A stretch of DNA of 64,000 bases from Pseudopyrenochaeta lycopersici (taxonomy: Eukaryota; Ascomycota; Dothideomycetes; Pleosporales; Pseudopyrenochaetaceae): assembly GCA_003313425.1 (NCBI GenBank), contig NHZP01000013.1, forward strand, positions 806,001 to 870,000. The letters run 5' to 3'. The first letter of the stretch is position 1, and the number at the start of each line of letters is the position of its first letter. A program made the position numbers and the translations under genes. Shown here in pieces: positions 48,488 to 59,675 of the stretch. The notes beneath the pieces were generated by a model. That model saw only the letters and a list, made by a program, of their open reading frames with translations, made no database searches and had not been told where the DNA came from.

Positions 48488-49163
48488 TTATGATGATACC
48501 TTGTCGGCGTCCCCATGACTTCCTGCCTGCTCGTCCTTTGCCATTTCCTTTGCCAGCCAAGTAGCTTCCTTATGCATTTCGTCATCGCTTCTGGGCTGAC
48601 GGCTGTCATTATCAACGGCTGCGAAATGCCCTCTATTTCGGCCCTCTGCATGATCAGTTCTAGCCGCCCTTTCCTTCTCCTGCAGCTGTGCATTCAAGTC
48701 TGCGTCCTTGCTCTCCATCATCTCGTATATTGCGTCTGTGCCTCCCTTCGCCTCAAGGTCATCCTTTTGGCGAGGAATGATATGGGCATGTACATGCGGC
48801 ACGCTCTGGCCAGCGTCTATACCATCTTGTATGGCGATATTCAAGGACGAGGCATGAAAAACACGCTCGACCATACGCGAGACGCGCTGCACGGTCAGGA
48901 ACAGATCCTGCACCTCGGCGGCGGACAGATCGTTGAAACGCGGCACGATCCGGCGGGGCGACACAAGGACATGACCAGGCAGAAGTGGCTTGAGATTGAC
49001 GATGGCAAAGGACAGGCGGGTGCAGTGGAAGACCTGCACATGTCAATACTTTTGTCCCTGTTGTCGCTGCCGCATTTGGACCGCCAGTCGCAGAGGTAAA
49101 ACAACACACCTGGCTCGAGACCACAAAGGTGCCAAAGTGGATGACATCCTTTGTTAGCGGCAT
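48488..49163 (-). CDS. HIT-family hydrolase of the FHIT (bis-adenosyl polyphosphatase) type
   Basis: Exons 49163..49110 and 49033..48488 join in phase 0 to 199 residues. FHIT-type enzymes cleave diadenosine tri- or tetraphosphate to AMP plus a nucleotide. The strand-loop motifs LKPLLPGHVLVSPRRIVPRF and IAIQDGIDAGQSVPHVHAHI are present, with the H-x-H-x-H triad in HVHAHIIPR. A linker rich in charged residues follows, as in fungal Fhit homologues (Hnt2/Aph1). The 76-nt intron has a GTGTGT donor. An extra upstream exon is possible but not needed. Confidence 0.9.
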
Positions 49164-50190
49164 GGCCTCCTGCTTCTCCTGCCAATAAGTTGTATTCGTC
49201 GCAGAAGAGATCAGAGACTCGCCAAGGCGGTAGTCTCAATGTCGGATCCGGGCGGCGGGTTTCCGAAACGGAAATTTCCTGGCGTCTTCTATGCAGGGCG
49301 CTGGCAGCTATAGACGAGGCGGTTTCGGCCCTTCGACCCTGTCACATGTCGAGCTGCAGCGGAGGCAACGCGTGCAAGCTTTCTGCTCACTGATTCGCGT
49401 TTGCAAATGCTACTCCACCTGCCGTGGGGAGTCATGGACATCGTGGGGTGAGTTCGTCCAGAACGCTGTGTGTGCAATAGCGCCGCCGGCGCCCTCTCGC
49501 AGTCTCTAGTCATGGAGCGCCTCTCCCGGCGTATATAATCTAGCTCGTCCTCACATGGCGTTTGTTGATCAAGACCGACCTTCAGCCTCGCGCGACGCCG
49601 ATTTCTTATCAATATCTGCTGCTTTTGTGGAGCGCTTGGTGGGCCCTTTTACATACTCAACAAACCCTTGACGCTACGCTCTGCCTTAGCTCTGATTGCT
49701 TTCCTCGACTAAGAAATCGCCGAGAGGGTCTCAAAGCGTGCTGCAGACACTTGGCTGGTGCATTGAGTTTCGCGCCACGGACGGGTCTTCAAACAAATTG
49801 CTCCACTACCTTGCCCTCGCCTCACATCCTCTCGCACAGGCAATCACGTTGATGGTCTATGCCCATTCGTCTCCCAGAATCATAGACGAAGTACCCACTC
49901 TCTCATCACTCGCCTCAGCGAGCGCAAAGCGTTGCAGGTGTGGAGGTGACTGTTTCGTCCCTATTTCCAGACGACTATAAGACAGGCCGGACTTCCACTC
50001 CGGACTTGCATTCCACAGCCTTCCAGCGATAACAAAGCACGCAAGCCGATCATAAGCCGGGCTCCTGACAGTATAAGAGCAACTTTGTTTCCGTTGATCG
50101 GTCATCTTGGTTCTTTCGGCCGATATATCAACACCTACGCCATCACCACAACAAACCACCTCCAGCACAGCAACGCTTTTTACTAGCACA
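49164..50190. promoter_or_regulatory. Divergent upstream region of the FHIT-type and STEEP1-like genes
   Basis: About 1 kb between two outward-facing genes. Short frames only. No individual sites are claimed. Confidence 0.4.
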
Positions 50191-50736
50191 ATGGATATCG
50201 CTACTTCTTCCCGCGCCTACTTCTCCATGCCCTCTCCCACTGCAGAGGAGAAGATCTCTCTCCAGGCGTCAAACACGGTTTACACCTACCACTGCTTATG
50301 CAGCCATTTGCTCCTCGCCACCACAACACCACTGCCCTCGTTACCAACACGGCAAAACTCTCATGACAGGGCTCACATGATGCCGCTTCCCCCGCCACCA
50401 GCCCCCTCCAACCGCAAGAACTCGCATCATTCACCCATGGACCACTACGGCCTGCTGCTCTCCACACGCCAGGACCGGAACGCCGAGATGGTAACGAGCG
50501 ACCAGGGCTTCGAGAAGCGTTACTTCCAACGGTGTGGACGCTGCAACCTGGCTGTCGGGTACCAACTAGATTGGCAACAGTTTTCCGCTGACCGGACCGG
50601 AAGGCGGGACGACATTGTGTTCCTGTTGCCCGGAGGCTTTATCAAGACGGCTGATATGATCATGGGCAAGGCAGCATCCGGCGGCGTCAGTGGTGGCGGC
50701 ATGGCCACTGTCAGCGTAACGGAGGTGAAAGTCTAG
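50191..50736 (+). CDS. STEEP1/UPF0428-family protein
   Basis: A single exon of 181 residues from the ATG at 50191 (MDIATSSRAYF). Family features are an early YTYHCLCSHLLLATTTPLPS, the C-x-C motif followed by a Leu-rich strand, and later the FEKRYFQRCGRCNLAVGYQL segment whose Cys pair matches the R-Y-x-x-x-C-x-x-C of animal STEEP1. The region between is low complexity, rich in Pro, Ser and His. In animals STEEP1 helps STING leave the ER; fungi lack STING, so the conserved role here is unknown. The open frame begins upstream from a TTG, which I did not use. Confidence 0.85.
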   Translation: MDIATSSRAYFSMPSPTAEEKISLQASNTVYTYHCLCSHLLLATTTPLPSLPTRQNSHDRAHMMPLPPPPAPSNRKNSHHSPMDHYGLLLSTRQDRNAEMVTSDQGFEKRYFQRCGRCNLAVGYQLDWQQFSADRTGRRDDIVFLLPGGFIKTADMIMGKAASGGVSGGGMATVSVTEVKV

Positions 50737-51191
50737 GCTCCCCACCATCCGCCGGTGCATGTGCATACGTCTTGGTCAGGGATTATGAAGATCATAGACA
50801 CGTCGTGGATGAATATAGAGGAGTTTGGCGTTTCACGGGTTCGGTTTCCAATTCTAGAGGCGGATAACAGCGCGCATCTGCAGAAGTGCAGCAAAGCAGC
50901 ACTTTTTGACACAAGATACCCCATTGGCGAACGCATAAGGCTTCTCATGCTACATAGAGAACCCACATGTTTATAGACAGCGTCCCTTATGGATCCAAAA
51001 AACAGAGTTCATTTCCCTGTTTATCTCAAAGCTTGACTTGCTCTACTGAGTACATAAACTCCTCCCCCGTTGTCCTATGTGATGATGGCCTAAGGAACAA
51101 TCTAACGCCAGTACCCGCATGCAAACCCATGACCCGTATCGTACGTGCCGCATAACAAGAAGAAGATATAGCAAGAGGCGACTACGAGACT

Positions 51192-51764
51192 CTAGTTCTC
51201 TGCAATCGTCTTTACGAACTCTGTGCATACATATTAGCATCCCTGAGCCTGCAGCCTTCTTGATTCAAGACTTACCCCTATAGTCAACCTCATTGTTGCT
51301 CGCATCGATGGTGCTCTTGAACAGCTCATCGACCTCCTCCTCGCTCATCTTCTCGCCCAAGTTTGTCAAAATGTACTTGATTTGGCCCTTGCCGACGAAT
51401 CCCGAGCGGTCCTTGTCAAACACTTGGAAGCCGCGGATGTATTCTTCGATGTCAAAGGGCTCGCGGAAGCCGCCGGGGCGGTTGAGGATCTTGCTGAAGG
51501 TCTCGAAGTCGACTATTCAGGTAGGTCAGCCTTTTGCTCCATTTCGCAGAGGCTTGTTGCTCTTGGTCTAGGGGTACAACAGGAGGACGTACAGTCTGCG
51601 CCAACGCCGCGCTCCAAATCCGTAATCTCAGCAAGTGTAGGGTTCTGTCCGCATGCACGCAGCAGATCGCCGAGCGCGCCGCGGTCCACACGGCCGTTGC
51701 CGCGCTTGTCGAAGAGCTGGAATGCTTCGCGGTAGTTTGTGGAGGCCTGGTTGCTGTTATCCAT
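51192..51764 (-). CDS. MLC1: Essential myosin light chain (Cdc4/Mlc1 type)
   Basis: Exons 51764..51593, 51512..51276 and 51220..51192 join in phase to 145 residues, the usual length. Calmodulin-like EF-hands are visible: YREAFQLFDKRGNGRVDRGA near the N-terminus, then IRGFQVFDKDRSGFVGKGQI and a degenerate last hand ending VDYREFVKTIAEN. This is the pattern of the essential light chain that binds IQ motifs of type II and V myosins and acts in cytokinesis. The last coding exon has only 29 nt. Introns are 80 and 55 nt. It is convergent with the STEEP1-like gene and divergent from the P450. Confidence 0.92.
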
Positions 51765-52875
51765 TGCTGTCCTGTACTGTGTATGGCGAGTGTTTTGGCA
51801 GGAATCGCAGAATCGTCGAGGTCGTGATTACAAGCGGATGAAGCTGCGTGTGTTGGGTGGTACAAGGCAAATGCAAGGGGTGTTGTTTGTGTAGCCAGTC
51901 CTCGCTGCTTCACTTTGGTTGAGGCGGATTCGACCGACCGGCCAGTGCTGAGGGTGGGGCCATGTGACTGCGAAAGAAGGGTCTACATACCATTGTGTCT
52001 TGGTTTGTACGTTCTTCGCAACCAAGTAATATTCTGATTGTCCAAAAAGAAGTGTATGTGTAGCGGGATCAGATCTGTTGTCTGAAGGGGCTGCTTCTGG
52101 AGTTTTGAGCGTGGGCCGCGTTGTGCGTCGAGCGCAAATATTGCCCGCCAAGACTCGACGGGCGTTGTTATGGAGACCAGCAGAACCACTGGGATTAGCG
52201 CTGAGATTCGACGACGGTACCGTTCGCTAGGTCGCAGGGACGAGTGCCTGACTTCAGGATGATGCAAGAAGAACTGAATCAATTGACTGAATTGCGATGT
52301 TTGTCATCGCCTGGCCTTCCTTTCCATCTCACCGCTTCCATGCACACTAGCGAATCAAGCGTTGGACTAGGGACGCGTTGAATCGCTCCTCGCAACGGCT
52401 CAGGGAGTGCAGTCATTTGTTCAGAAACACACTTTTCATTCTTTCCTTCTATTATTCTATTTTATGTAGGCTATGATGTGAATTGTATCTCTGCTTGGCT
52501 CCTCTTTTCTTCTTTTCTAGTATGCAGAGACACGTCGATACAGTGCGGCTGTACAAGCCCGTGACGACTAGAAAATAGGAAGTGCATTGCTCCTTGTTTG
52601 AGGAGATTAACATTACCCGACACTAGATTCTCACATTCTGACTCCCCTAGCTCAGTGGTACACCGGATCTCAAGCTCATGGCCACGCTGTTGTGGATGAA
52701 TGCGATGATCCAAGGATCCACGCCAGCGGATCTTCGAACCGCTCCGTCATAACGTAGCTGCAGCTTGCGCCTGCAATGCCAATATAAGGTATCTCGAAAC
52801 GATAGCGGGGCAAAGTGCTTGAGGTGCGCGAGCGCCTTCATGCCATACCCATTTGCCATACTTTCATATGCAACA
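51765..52875. other. Divergent upstream region of the myosin light chain and P450 genes
   Basis: About 1.1 kb. A tRNA-D-arm-like TAGCTCAGTGGTA at 52650-52662 was examined and rejected as a tRNA gene. Nothing else is supportable. Confidence 0.4.
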
Positions 52876-54679
52876 ATGCCCAGCAACGTCGTGCTGTTAA
52901 TCTCTACCGTCCTGATAGGAACACTGTATCGACTGCTTCGAATCGGTCGACGACCAAATGGGTACCCTCCAGGGCCCCCTACGATACCGGTGCTTGGGAA
53001 TCTGCATCAAGTGCGTATCATAATAGCAAGTCGAATTTGGTTTAACATCAGGTAGATAGCGTCAGCAACAACTGCACCACATCTGCAATTCCAAAAGTGG
53101 GCAGAAGATTACGGTCCAATCTACTCACTAATACTTGGTACCAAAGTGATGATTGTATTGTCTCAAGATAAAGTGTTCAAGGCGTTACTGGACAAAAGAA
53201 GTGCAATTTACAGCTCCCGTCCGGATCTATATGTCGGAGGGCATCTATTAAGCGGTGGGCTCAGGATGTTGATGGAGGCAAGTTAGGTATTTGAAATTTT
53301 CGCTTTTCTGAATACTGACTTCTTCAACGTAGCCGTATGGCCCAAATTGGCGATTGGTCAGTCTTGCTATATAGACCAGTATGCATCAAAGTATTGACAG
53401 ATGCACAGCAGCGAAAGGTCGCCCATAGTGCACTGAACATAAAAAAATCTGAAGCATACGCGCCATACCAAGAAGTGGAAAACAAACAGCTACTCTTCGA
53501 CATCATGCAAGACTCAACAGATCTTCTTGGCCACTTTCGCCGTTTTGCATCTTCATTGACAACGAATATCGTCTTTGGGTAGGGCTCGACGTCAACGCAT
53601 CATGAAACCTATCTAACAGCTACAGATTTCGATGGAAAACATTCGATAACCCTCACCTACGAGAGTTCTTTTGTATTCTTGACAATTTGGTAGCACTCAA
53701 CTCAACAGGCGGTGCCGCCTTTGCCGATTTCTTCCCAATTCTTCGTAATCTGCCAGCACCACTTTATCCAATCAAGCAAAAGGCAAAAGAGCATCATGAT
53801 CATGAAAAGAAAGTTTACATGGGCTATTACCTCCAAGCTAAGGAGGCGATCGTGAACAAGCTTCCCACCGCCAGGCCATGCACATGCGATGATATTGTCG
53901 AGATGCAGCGGCAGCAAGGTTTTAGCGACGAGTTTGCAGCCTACATCGCCTGTACGTTCTTCGAAGCAGGCAGTGAAACAACATCCTCGGAGCTCTATGG
54001 CTTCGCACAAGCTATGCTCTTATACCCCGAAGCACAACGAAAAGGTCAAGAAGAAGTCGATCGCATATGTGGTGATGAGCGCTGGCCCACGCTGGATGAT
54101 ATGCCTAATCTTCCGTACGTGCGAGCATGCATCAAAGAAACGCTGCGCTGGATTCCTGCCGCCATCCTCGGTGCGGTACCTCATGCGCTTACCGAAGATG
54201 ATGAGTATATGGGCTACCACCTTCCTGCAGGCGCCATGATCCTGCTAAACGTATGGACTGTACACCGCGACCCCAAACGCTACTACTCTCCAGAAAAATT
54301 CCTACCAGAACGTTACCTTGGCGATGACACGACCTCCGCAGAGAGTTACACCCTCAACGATGTTTCGAAACGGGATCACTTCTCCTTTGGCTGCGGACGA
54401 CGCGCGTGTCCTGGTGCTCATATTGCGGATCACAGTCTGTTCCTCGCTATGGCGAGATTACTATGGGCTTTTGATATCAAACCTAGGATTGGAGAGGATG
54501 GCAAAGAGATATTGCCGGTACAGGATGACTTTGCGCAGGGTATGACTGTGCACCCAAAGAAATTCGAGGTGAGTATCACGCCAAGGGGGAATAAGAGGGG
54601 AGAACTTGTCAGGAGAATGTGGGAAGAGGCGGGGAAAGAGTTAGACAGCGAGGGGCAGTTCTTGAAGAGCCCAATCTAA
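52876..54679 (+). CDS. Cytochrome P450 monooxygenase
   Basis: Exons 52876..53010, 53056..53277, 53333..53356, 53409..53578 and 53626..54679 join in phase to 534 residues. An N-terminal membrane anchor (VVLLISTVLIGTLYRLL) and the proline hinge YPPGPPTIPVLGNL are followed by FEAGSETTSS of the I helix, K-E-T-L-R near residue 355 and the heme loop FSFGCGRRACPGAH with its Cys near residue 445. The model needs a GC-AG intron (53278..53332, donor GCAAGT) and a 24-nt exon; with them the motif YGPNWRLQRKVAHSALN is restored. It looks intact. The substrate is unknown; the P-Y-G-x-x-W-R-x-Q-R-K pattern resembles fungal P450s related to O-methylsterigmatocystin-oxidoreductase-like annotations, which says little about chemistry. 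Confidence 0.9.
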
Positions 54680-55056
54680 GTACACAGTGCGTTCGCGTAC
54701 TTTCTTTCATTGTGAAATCCCTAACTCTTTTAGGGGTTGAGTAAAAGCCGGTTTTAGGTCCCCCTTGCAACAGCTCAAAATTAAATCAGAGTTCGATAAC
54801 GCTGATTGTATAAGCGAGTCGTCGTGCTTTGTTCCGGTACTTGGCTAAGGTATAATGCCCACTGATAACTTTTGAATCTTTGTCTATCCCCACGCCATAT
54901 TTCATACCCTTTATCACAGGAAGGCTCTTTGTACTCATGGCCGACCAACATGGCATATATGATCTTTGTCACATGCATCATGTCTGTTGACACCCATCCC
55001 CCTTTCAACCTCTCTCACGTCACCAATTGCTGACTCGCCAAAAAAAACTGGTAGGC

Positions 55057-58000
55057 ATGGCCGGTAACATGAATACAAACGATCATGATACCCGAGGCGC
55101 GGAGATTTCCCAAGTAGCTGCCACTCAGTCGTCGGGGAAAGATGCTATCATCAACGCATGGCTGCGCTTGCTTTATCTAGAACACGACTATGTTGGGGAC
55201 ACGCTCTCAATATCCGTCGAGGACTTCATCAAAATCATTGCAACTGCTGACACTGATCCTCGCAACAGCTGGCTATCAGACGATCAGGTCGCTTTGCCTA
55301 TGATTTTGTTGACGGAGCTTCAGAAGAAAAGACCCGATATATTGGTCATACCACCCACGGCTGCGTCGATTCTCGGTAGTATAGGCCTGGGTATCTACCC
55401 TTCAAACTATCTCCTCCACCAGTTTCCTAATATTGCACGGGCAATGATGTCAGAAAGCGTTAAGTGGATTGTCGTCCCATGCAATGATGGCATGACTCGG
55501 GACGCGGAGCAGACACTACTTGATCAGAGAAACAAAAACGGACTCGAGAGCAATGAAGTGGCAGGATCCGCAGCAAGGGAGATTCAAGATGGAGGAAGAA
55601 TAACTGCACATACCAGTGGAACTAAGAAAGGCAATGGCACAAAAGGAACTAACAGGCCTCGAACTGTTGGCGTCACTCATCAGGGCATTGGTGCGCATTG
55701 GGGCCTCATGATTATCGACAAGCAAATGGAAGACGCTAGATGGCTCGATGGAAGTCTTGAAATTGGAAACGAGCGGAACAAGACCTACATCAAAGCCATG
55801 CACAATGCTGGCGGATCTGCTGGAAAGATTCTCTGTGGATATGACAAAGTAATGAGACGAGCCCGCGGACGCATTGCGACAAGCACACTCAAGCATGTTC
55901 CCCAAGACCAGCAGCACAACAGTTATAATGGAGACGGAGGTTCTGCTTGCGGACCTTGGGTTTTTGCCATGCTGAAATATATTTTGGAGAACCCTCAATT
56001 CCTTACGAATGGCCGCGGGCTCAAAGGCAACTTTGACAAAGGATCCCAAGATCGTCATATCAGAGACATGGCCTTCAACTCCTGGTCGAGCCGGCGTACT
56101 ATGCAGCATATCATTCGCCAGGAGGCCGACAAAGATTTGCTTGCGGATGAACTGCCGTACAAAATGACCGTGCCAATCCTGAAAATTCTCGGGACTCTTC
56201 GCGCTGCCGATTTGCTGAGGGATGTTAACAATTTTCTTGGTGGTACTTCCCGGCCATCCAGACGGGGCAGACAACGGCCAAGTTTTGGCCCAAATGACGA
56301 CGAAGGCGGCAACGACGATGATAATCTTCAGCGCTCTACTCCCGAAAGCCCTTCTCTCACGAAAATTTTACAATTACTGCAAACCGTTACACAAAACCCA
56401 AATGCGCTCTCGCAATTATCAGTTGACCAACAGAAGGTTTTAGCAGAGCAACTTTCACTTTATCCAGAGGCAAAGCAATCGCCAAAAGGAGGAGCTACTT
56501 CATCCAACATCGTCAAGGCACTTCAAGACCACGCTGTCAATTTTGTACAATTACCGGTAACCCAGCTGGAAGACTTCGTTGCTTTGAACCTAGTAGGAGA
56601 CTCGCTTAAACCTGAGATGCCAGAATGGGAACAACGAGCCATTTTGACACATGTCCTGGGAGATTTCGATAGCTTGTCTGAAGATGACAGCTCTACCTGG
56701 AAGGCTAAAGATCCACGCTTTAAAGACCTTCAGACGGCGTCCCATGACCAAGTGATTGCAGCATTGAAGGGATTTGTTGCCATTGTACCCAAGTCCAGAC
56801 TACGTGGCTCTGTCACAAGTTATCCTCGGAGTTATATCGATCTTCTTGATTCTCAGCGAACAGTTCGCGCTAGGGGTCATCTCAACGCAGATAAAATAAT
56901 TACCAATGAGGTGCCCTTGCGTGTAGAAGAAGTGCCCTCTCGTACAGGCTGGCCGGAGGGAATAGATGAATTACCAGACTTCGCGAGGCTATCTCATGAC
57001 GAGCTCGCAAAGTGGGAAGCTTGCAACCCTGAATTATTCCAAGAGAAGAAAGAGGGCCATAATGATGTGACGAGTCGTGCGTTGCTGCACAAGAATTTCA
57101 AGGGCTCTTTTCGAAATGCCAGCCATGAAGATCTCCTACAAGTGTGGGTTCGAGATGCGACGGTCTTCGAGGACTTGGCCATCGGTGAGCTTGAGGCGGA
57201 CCAAATCTTGATTAAAATGATGAAGGCTTATGAGCCCCACGCACTTCATTGGATGAAACTCAAACTCACTACTAAGAAAAGCAAAGGCAAGAATGGGAAA
57301 GTAGGGGAACATGCTGTGCCTATCAAATCGAACAAAAGACTTCACGACGGTGCTCAACCAGGCAATGCCCCAAAGAAAACCAAGGTTGATTACGCCACCA
57401 TCAGCACCGAGGAACTCATGAAGGAGGTCAATGACAATATAAAGAAGCACAAATCTATCGATGATACCAGAGCACCTAACGAGTACTCGTATAGGGCTAT
57501 TCTGTTTGTCGCCCAAGGCGGGACTTTCAAGACCGAGAACGCAGCTCGCTGTAATACAATCTGGATCCGTGACAGCAATGTCTTTACTGAGGGTATGGAC
57601 TTCGAAGTTACCAAGGGGAACAAAATCAAGCTGCTCAAAAATATCTTCCACGGCAATATCAGAGCAAGAATGCAGTCCAGGTACGAAGTGACGCCGCAAG
57701 AAGTCTTCAATGTTACAGACCTGGGTTCAAGTGACGACGAACAACCCGAAAAATCGACCACACCACCCAACAGACTAGGCTCCGAGATGTCCGATGCTCC
57801 AAAGAAACCTGAGAATGATATGGGTACTGTAGATGAGGCGAAAGTTTCATCAGAGCAGGAGGGTGAGTCTTGCACAGCGACAGCAGTGAAGAGAAAGCCT
57901 GAAGACGCGACTGGGCCAGGCCAGACCAATCAAGCCAAAGAAACCTTCCCAAGCGTGTCTGAGCAGGCTACTGCGTCGAACAAATTCCTGACGACGGATA

Positions 58001-58536
58001 ATCCAGTCCCTCTCACAGAGCCACTTACTAGCGGTAGTACCAAGCGAAAGCAGGACGAGTATCAAACAGACAGCACCCAAACAGACACGACTGAACCTCC
58101 AGCAAAGAAGCTAAAGCGCTTGTTACCTAACTTTCTAAAAATTCCAGAACCGGAGGTCAAGCTCTGGGTCGAGAAGTTACCAGCATATCTGCGCAGCGAG
58201 TTGTACAATGCGGAGCTAGAAATCAAGGACTTTCGTCGCGCCCGAACTTGGCTACAGCGCATGTTCACAGACACATTCCAAACCATACAAGCAAAGGAAA
58301 CACTATCGGGTGAAGACCTCAAGGTATTGCGTGCGTGGCGCTTTGAACAAGATTACGCTTGGCGGTACCAGAAGACGGAATCTGGATTGAGAAAGTTCTT
58401 GGACGAAGTGCTATTGAAAAACACGTTTAGGGAGCGGATAGGGAAAAGAGATGCTATCGAAAAGACGATTAAGTTTCCGGACTTGAGGGGGGATGAAACT
58501 ATGTGGCCGGATTATTGGAGGAGCGCTGGGGTGTGA
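55057..58536 (+). CDS. Large protein with N-terminal Ulp1/C48-like cysteine protease module
   Basis: A single 1,159-residue frame from the ATG at 55057. A protease-like module covers about residues 90-330: GIGAHWGLMIIDKQ with His214, ARWLDGSLE with Asp231 and GGSACGPWVFAMLKYIL with Cys298, preceded by a Gln-rich loop. The order H, D, Q, C and the H-W-x-x-x-x-I-D and C-G-x-x-V contexts match the adenain/Ulp1 fold that cleaves SUMO-like tails. The middle and C-terminal parts contain several helical modules with related motifs (LLQVWVRDATVF and NTIWIRDSNVF), basic KKTK/KKLKR patches and acidic linkers, and end in WPDYWRSAGV. I know no named family for the full architecture. It is intronless, unlike most neighbours, and sits beside degenerate transposon-like DNA and a HET gene. 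Confidence 0.72.
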   Translation: MAGNMNTNDHDTRGAEISQVAATQSSGKDAIINAWLRLLYLEHDYVGDTLSISVEDFIKIIATADTDPRNSWLSDDQVALPMILLTELQKKRPDILVIPPTAASILGSIGLGIYPSNYLLHQFPNIARAMMSESVKWIVVPCNDGMTRDAEQTLLDQRNKNGLESNEVAGSAAREIQDGGRITAHTSGTKKGNGTKGTNRPRTVGVTHQGIGAHWGLMIIDKQMEDARWLDGSLEIGNERNKTYIKAMHNAGGSAGKILCGYDKVMRRARGRIATSTLKHVPQDQQHNSYNGDGGSACGPWVFAMLKYILENPQFLTNGRGLKGNFDKGSQDRHIRDMAFNSWSSRRTMQHIIRQEADKDLLADELPYKMTVPILKILGTLRAADLLRDVNNFLGGTSRPSRRGRQRPSFGPNDDEGGNDDDNLQRSTPESPSLTKILQLLQTVTQNPNALSQLSVDQQKVLAEQLSLYPEAKQSPKGGATSSNIVKALQDHAVNFVQLPVTQLEDFVALNLVGDSLKPEMPEWEQRAILTHVLGDFDSLSEDDSSTWKAKDPRFKDLQTASHDQVIAALKGFVAIVPKSRLRGSVTSYPRSYIDLLDSQRTVRARGHLNADKIITNEVPLRVEEVPSRTGWPEGIDELPDFARLSHDELAKWEACNPELFQEKKEGHNDVTSRALLHKNFKGSFRNASHEDLLQVWVRDATVFEDLAIGELEADQILIKMMKAYEPHALHWMKLKLTTKKSKGKNGKVGEHAVPIKSNKRLHDGAQPGNAPKKTKVDYATISTEELMKEVNDNIKKHKSIDDTRAPNEYSYRAILFVAQGGTFKTENAARCNTIWIRDSNVFTEGMDFEVTKGNKIKLLKNIFHGNIRARMQSRYEVTPQEVFNVTDLGSSDDEQPEKSTTPPNRLGSEMSDAPKKPENDMGTVDEAKVSSEQEGESCTATAVKRKPEDATGPGQTNQAKETFPSVSEQATASNKFLTTDNPVPLTEPLTSGSTKRKQDEYQTDSTQTDTTEPPAKKLKRLLPNFLKIPEPEVKLWVEKLPAYLRSELYNAELEIKDFRRARTWLQRMFTDTFQTIQAKETLSGEDLKVLRAWRFEQDYAWRYQKTESGLRKFLDEVLLKNTFRERIGKRDAIEKTIKFPDLRGDETMWPDYWRSAGV

Positions 58537-58796
58537 ATGGTATGATAGGAGGTCATGGGAAGGAAATAGGTAAGTGAGTTTCAGCACAGCTCCAATGCAG
58601 ACAATGTGGTTAATTTATAATTGATTGAGTCTCTTTTATTATTGAATTCGCGCAGCACGCACTCCAGAGCTGTTCATGACTTCGTCGCGTTTAAATGGAA
58701 ATGGCCAGAATATGGAGCGACCGAGGTCTCTTGCTCTCTGATTTCAACAACTTGTTAGCAGTAACTAGATAACATCCCCCACTACGTAGCGAGAAC
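58537..58796. other. 3' region of the protease-like gene
   Basis: Transition from coding DNA to a TA-rich tract. A short direct repeat tagcgagaa occurs at about 58787 and 58804. Nothing else is supportable. Confidence 0.4.
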
Positions 58797-59245
58797 CACA
58801 CCGTAGCGAGAAAACCAACAGGTACTTAGACTTTAACACATCAGAAACTCTTCCTATATCTAGCTATCTATATTTTACTAATTAGATAGTATAACTTAGC
58901 TATTCCTAGACATCTTAAACCCCTTTAATCTAAAAATTACGTTACGTATTATCGCCTTCGCGCCTAATTTATAGAGAGCCTTATTCTTTAGTAAAACAGC
59001 GTTCCTTTCCTATAGCACTACTATTAAGCTCTTACTAGTCTATAATACTTATAATAGTACTATCTAAGTCTTAGAACCTTACTATAATGCTTAGGAGTTA
59101 TTACTAGCCTTATATCTACTGTTGCACGCAAATTTATGTTAGGGTTGCTACTCTAATTAGTACTGCTCTAGATTAATTACTAGTTCTAGCTAGTGTAAAA
59201 CAGCTACATAATTATTATAGTGGCTGCTAGGCCTGTAGCGGTGTG
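58797..59245. mobile_element. TA-rich degenerate transposon-like remnant with short inverted ends
   Basis: About 450 bp of strongly TA-rich DNA, packed with TA dinucleotides (cttactatta, ctataatac, tagtactatc), as expected after RIP-type C-to-T mutation. It begins CACACCG (58797-58803) and ends CGGTGTG (59239-59245), an inverted pair whose adjoining bases are also partly matched. No coding frame survives. A clear target-site duplication is not seen, so the exact ends and class (MITE or fragment of a larger element) are uncertain. Confidence 0.45.
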
Positions 59246-59675
59246 AAGTCTTGGCAAGCGGGCCGACCTTAGCCCCGCAGCCTTGCGATCCAACTCAACC
59301 TTGGCCATGCCTCCAGTCAACCAACTCACCTCTTACAGAATTCGCCACCTCACAAGGGTATGGCCGGAGCGGGTCGGCCATCCTCCCTGCTAGAGGTGGC
59401 GACATACATGACTGTTATTGTTCATAAACATGCTTATACAGCTACTAACCCCATCGTCTGCATACTAAAGCGACATTAAAATCCGATGGCCGTCAGCGTA
59501 TCTAGATGTTCATCCCTTCTCTTTCTCGTCTCCACCAGCTGCTCCACTCGATCGTCGGCCTCATTCCACCGCCTTGACTCCAAACATCAAGGCGGAGTAG
59601 CATATTGTAAACATGCGCATTGTTATCTTCAAATTTGTTACTCTCTAATAAAAGTTCCGCTTCCTGTTTAGACAC
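59246..59675. other. Intergenic region downstream of the HET gene
   Basis: About 430 bp. GC content returns to normal. A loose inverted pair gggccgacc/gggtcggcc (about 59270 and 59370) may be a hairpin. No gene is seen. Confidence 0.35.

Noticed and set aside
52640..52750. tRNA gene suggested by TAGCTCAGTGGTA and a downstream TTCGAACC
   Set aside because: No acceptor stem pairs and no anticodon stem of five pairs can be drawn; the B-box match is poor.
53333..53600. Apparent frameshift and stop in the P450
   Set aside because: A 52-nt intron at 53357-53408 and a GC donor restore a continuous frame with the expected W-R-x-Q-R-K motif.
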